A stretch of 6,373 nucleotides of DNA, taken from positions 1-6,373 of the forward strand of contig DAOUWQ010000092.1 in the NCBI GenBank assembly GCA_030667035.1. The letters run 5' to 3'. Shown here piece by piece: positions 5,913 to 6,373 of the stretch (the stretch's first letter is position 1; each line of letters starts with the position of its first letter). Under the pieces are notes generated by a model. It did no database searches. It was not told where the DNA came from and was given only the letters and a program-made list of their open reading frames with translations. This DNA is from Candidatus Heimdallarchaeota archaeon (GTDB lineage: Archaea; Asgardarchaeota; Heimdallarchaeia; JABLTI01). The position numbers and the translations under genes were made by a program.

Positions 5913-6373
5913 ATGCACCTCATTCCTTTAAGCACTCCCTTGATAACAACTGATGATAATCTCAATGATGTCATAGTAAACGCATTACAATCTGCAAAGG
6001 TTACTCTGCAAGATGGTGATGTTTTAACAATTACAAGTAAAATTGTAAGTGTCACACGCGGGTTAGTTGTTCATAGTGATGACATTGAGGTTTCAGAAGA
6101 AGCAATAAAATACTCCGAGATAACTAAACTTTCACCTGAATTTATGGAAATATCGATTAGAGAATCAGATGAAGTTTTAGGAGCTTGTTGGGGTGCTCTT
6201 TTAACAAAGTGTGGAAATAATATGATGCCAAATGCTGGTGCAGACCAAAGCAATGCTCCGGATAACATTGTCATCATTCTTCCTAAAAACCCATCAAAAA
6301 TTGCTCAAGAAATTCAATATTTCCTTCAAGAAAAATTCAATTGTAAATTAGGTATTATCATAGGCGATAGCCG
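5913..6373 (+). CDS. cofE: CofE-like gamma-glutamyl ligase (coenzyme F420-0:L-glutamate ligase family), N-terminal part
   Basis: The gene runs off the window; 153 codons are visible of about 250 usual for the family. CofE adds glutamates to F420-0 with GTP, making the polyglutamate tail of coenzyme F420. Family marks are the N-terminal IPLSTPLI (4-11), DGDVLTITSKIVS (34-46), LLTKCGN (96-102), PNAGADQSN (106-114) in place of the usual NAGID-SN metal-binding segment, ILPKNPSKIA (122-131) and LGIIIGDS (146-153). The last residues read GDS followed by the start of an Arg codon, whereas typical archaeal CofE has D-T/S-x-G-R there. This resembles CofE-related ligases of uncertain substrate, so the family is clear but the F420 role is not. 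The start is ATG 5913 with a GGAG SD. The 58-bp gap and hairpin upstream suggest it may be transcribed separately from the preceding gene. Confidence 0.85.
   Translation, partial: MHLIPLSTPLITTDDNLNDVIVNALQSAKVTLQDGDVLTITSKIVSVTRGLVVHSDDIEVSEEAIKYSEITKLSPEFMEISIRESDEVLGACWGALLTKCGNNMMPNAGADQSNAPDNIVIILPKNPSKIAQEIQYFLQEKFNCKLGIIIGDS

Noticed and set aside
5870..6277. Minus-strand ORFs 5870-6055 and 6071-6277
   Set aside because: They are antisense to the CofE-like gene, whose motifs are clear on the plus strand.

Overview
The window is AT-rich (about two thirds A+T) and all genes lie on the + strand. It is archaeal. The first two genes belong to archaeosine (G+) tRNA modification, which is specific to archaea, DUF366 is mainly an archaeal family, and the last gene is a CofE-type gamma-glutamyl ligase. 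Candidate promoters look like TATA boxes rather than bacterial -35/-10 pairs. Starts are mostly preceded by Shine-Dalgarno (SD) cores at uniform spacing. The mix of archaeosine genes with a large receiver/PEP-synthase-like protein, better known from bacteria, would suit a mesophilic archaeon such as an Asgard lineage, but that placement is only an inference.

Layout: 1-477 is the 3' end of arcS (archaeosine synthase, PUA end). 505-1623 is the radical SAM partner RaSEA, 27 bp downstream and probably co-transcribed. 1624-1741 is an intergenic leader with a possible TATA box, a 10-bp palindrome and a strong SD. 1742-2335 is a DUF366 protein whose conserved N-terminus can only be reached from a non-standard ATC start (the first standard start, ATG 1865, would cut off 41 residues). 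2347-2805 is a QueD/6-pyruvoyltetrahydropterin-synthase-family gene, 11 bp downstream with its SD overlapping the DUF366 stop. 2894-5854 is one 986-codon PEP-synthase-like gene interrupted by an in-frame TAA at 4487-4489; it appears as two ORFs (2894-4489 and 4544-5854) in the same frame. 5913 to the end is the 5' part of a CofE-like ligase.

How they fit: QueD acts early in preQ0 synthesis, and ArcS plus RaSEA act last, turning preQ0 in tRNA into archaeosine. The uncharacterised DUF366 protein sits between them and is tightly coupled to queD, so a role in deazaguanine or pterin metabolism is a reasonable guess. The receiver/ATP-grasp protein is not obviously linked to that pathway. It lacks the phosphohistidine and PEP-binding domains of true PEP synthase.

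The main points to check are the in-frame TAA inside a universally conserved ATP-grasp motif, the ATC start of DUF366, and the unusual domain make-up of the PEP-synthase-like protein. No RNA gene, mobile element or CRISPR array was seen. No gene-free stretch exceeds 118 bases.
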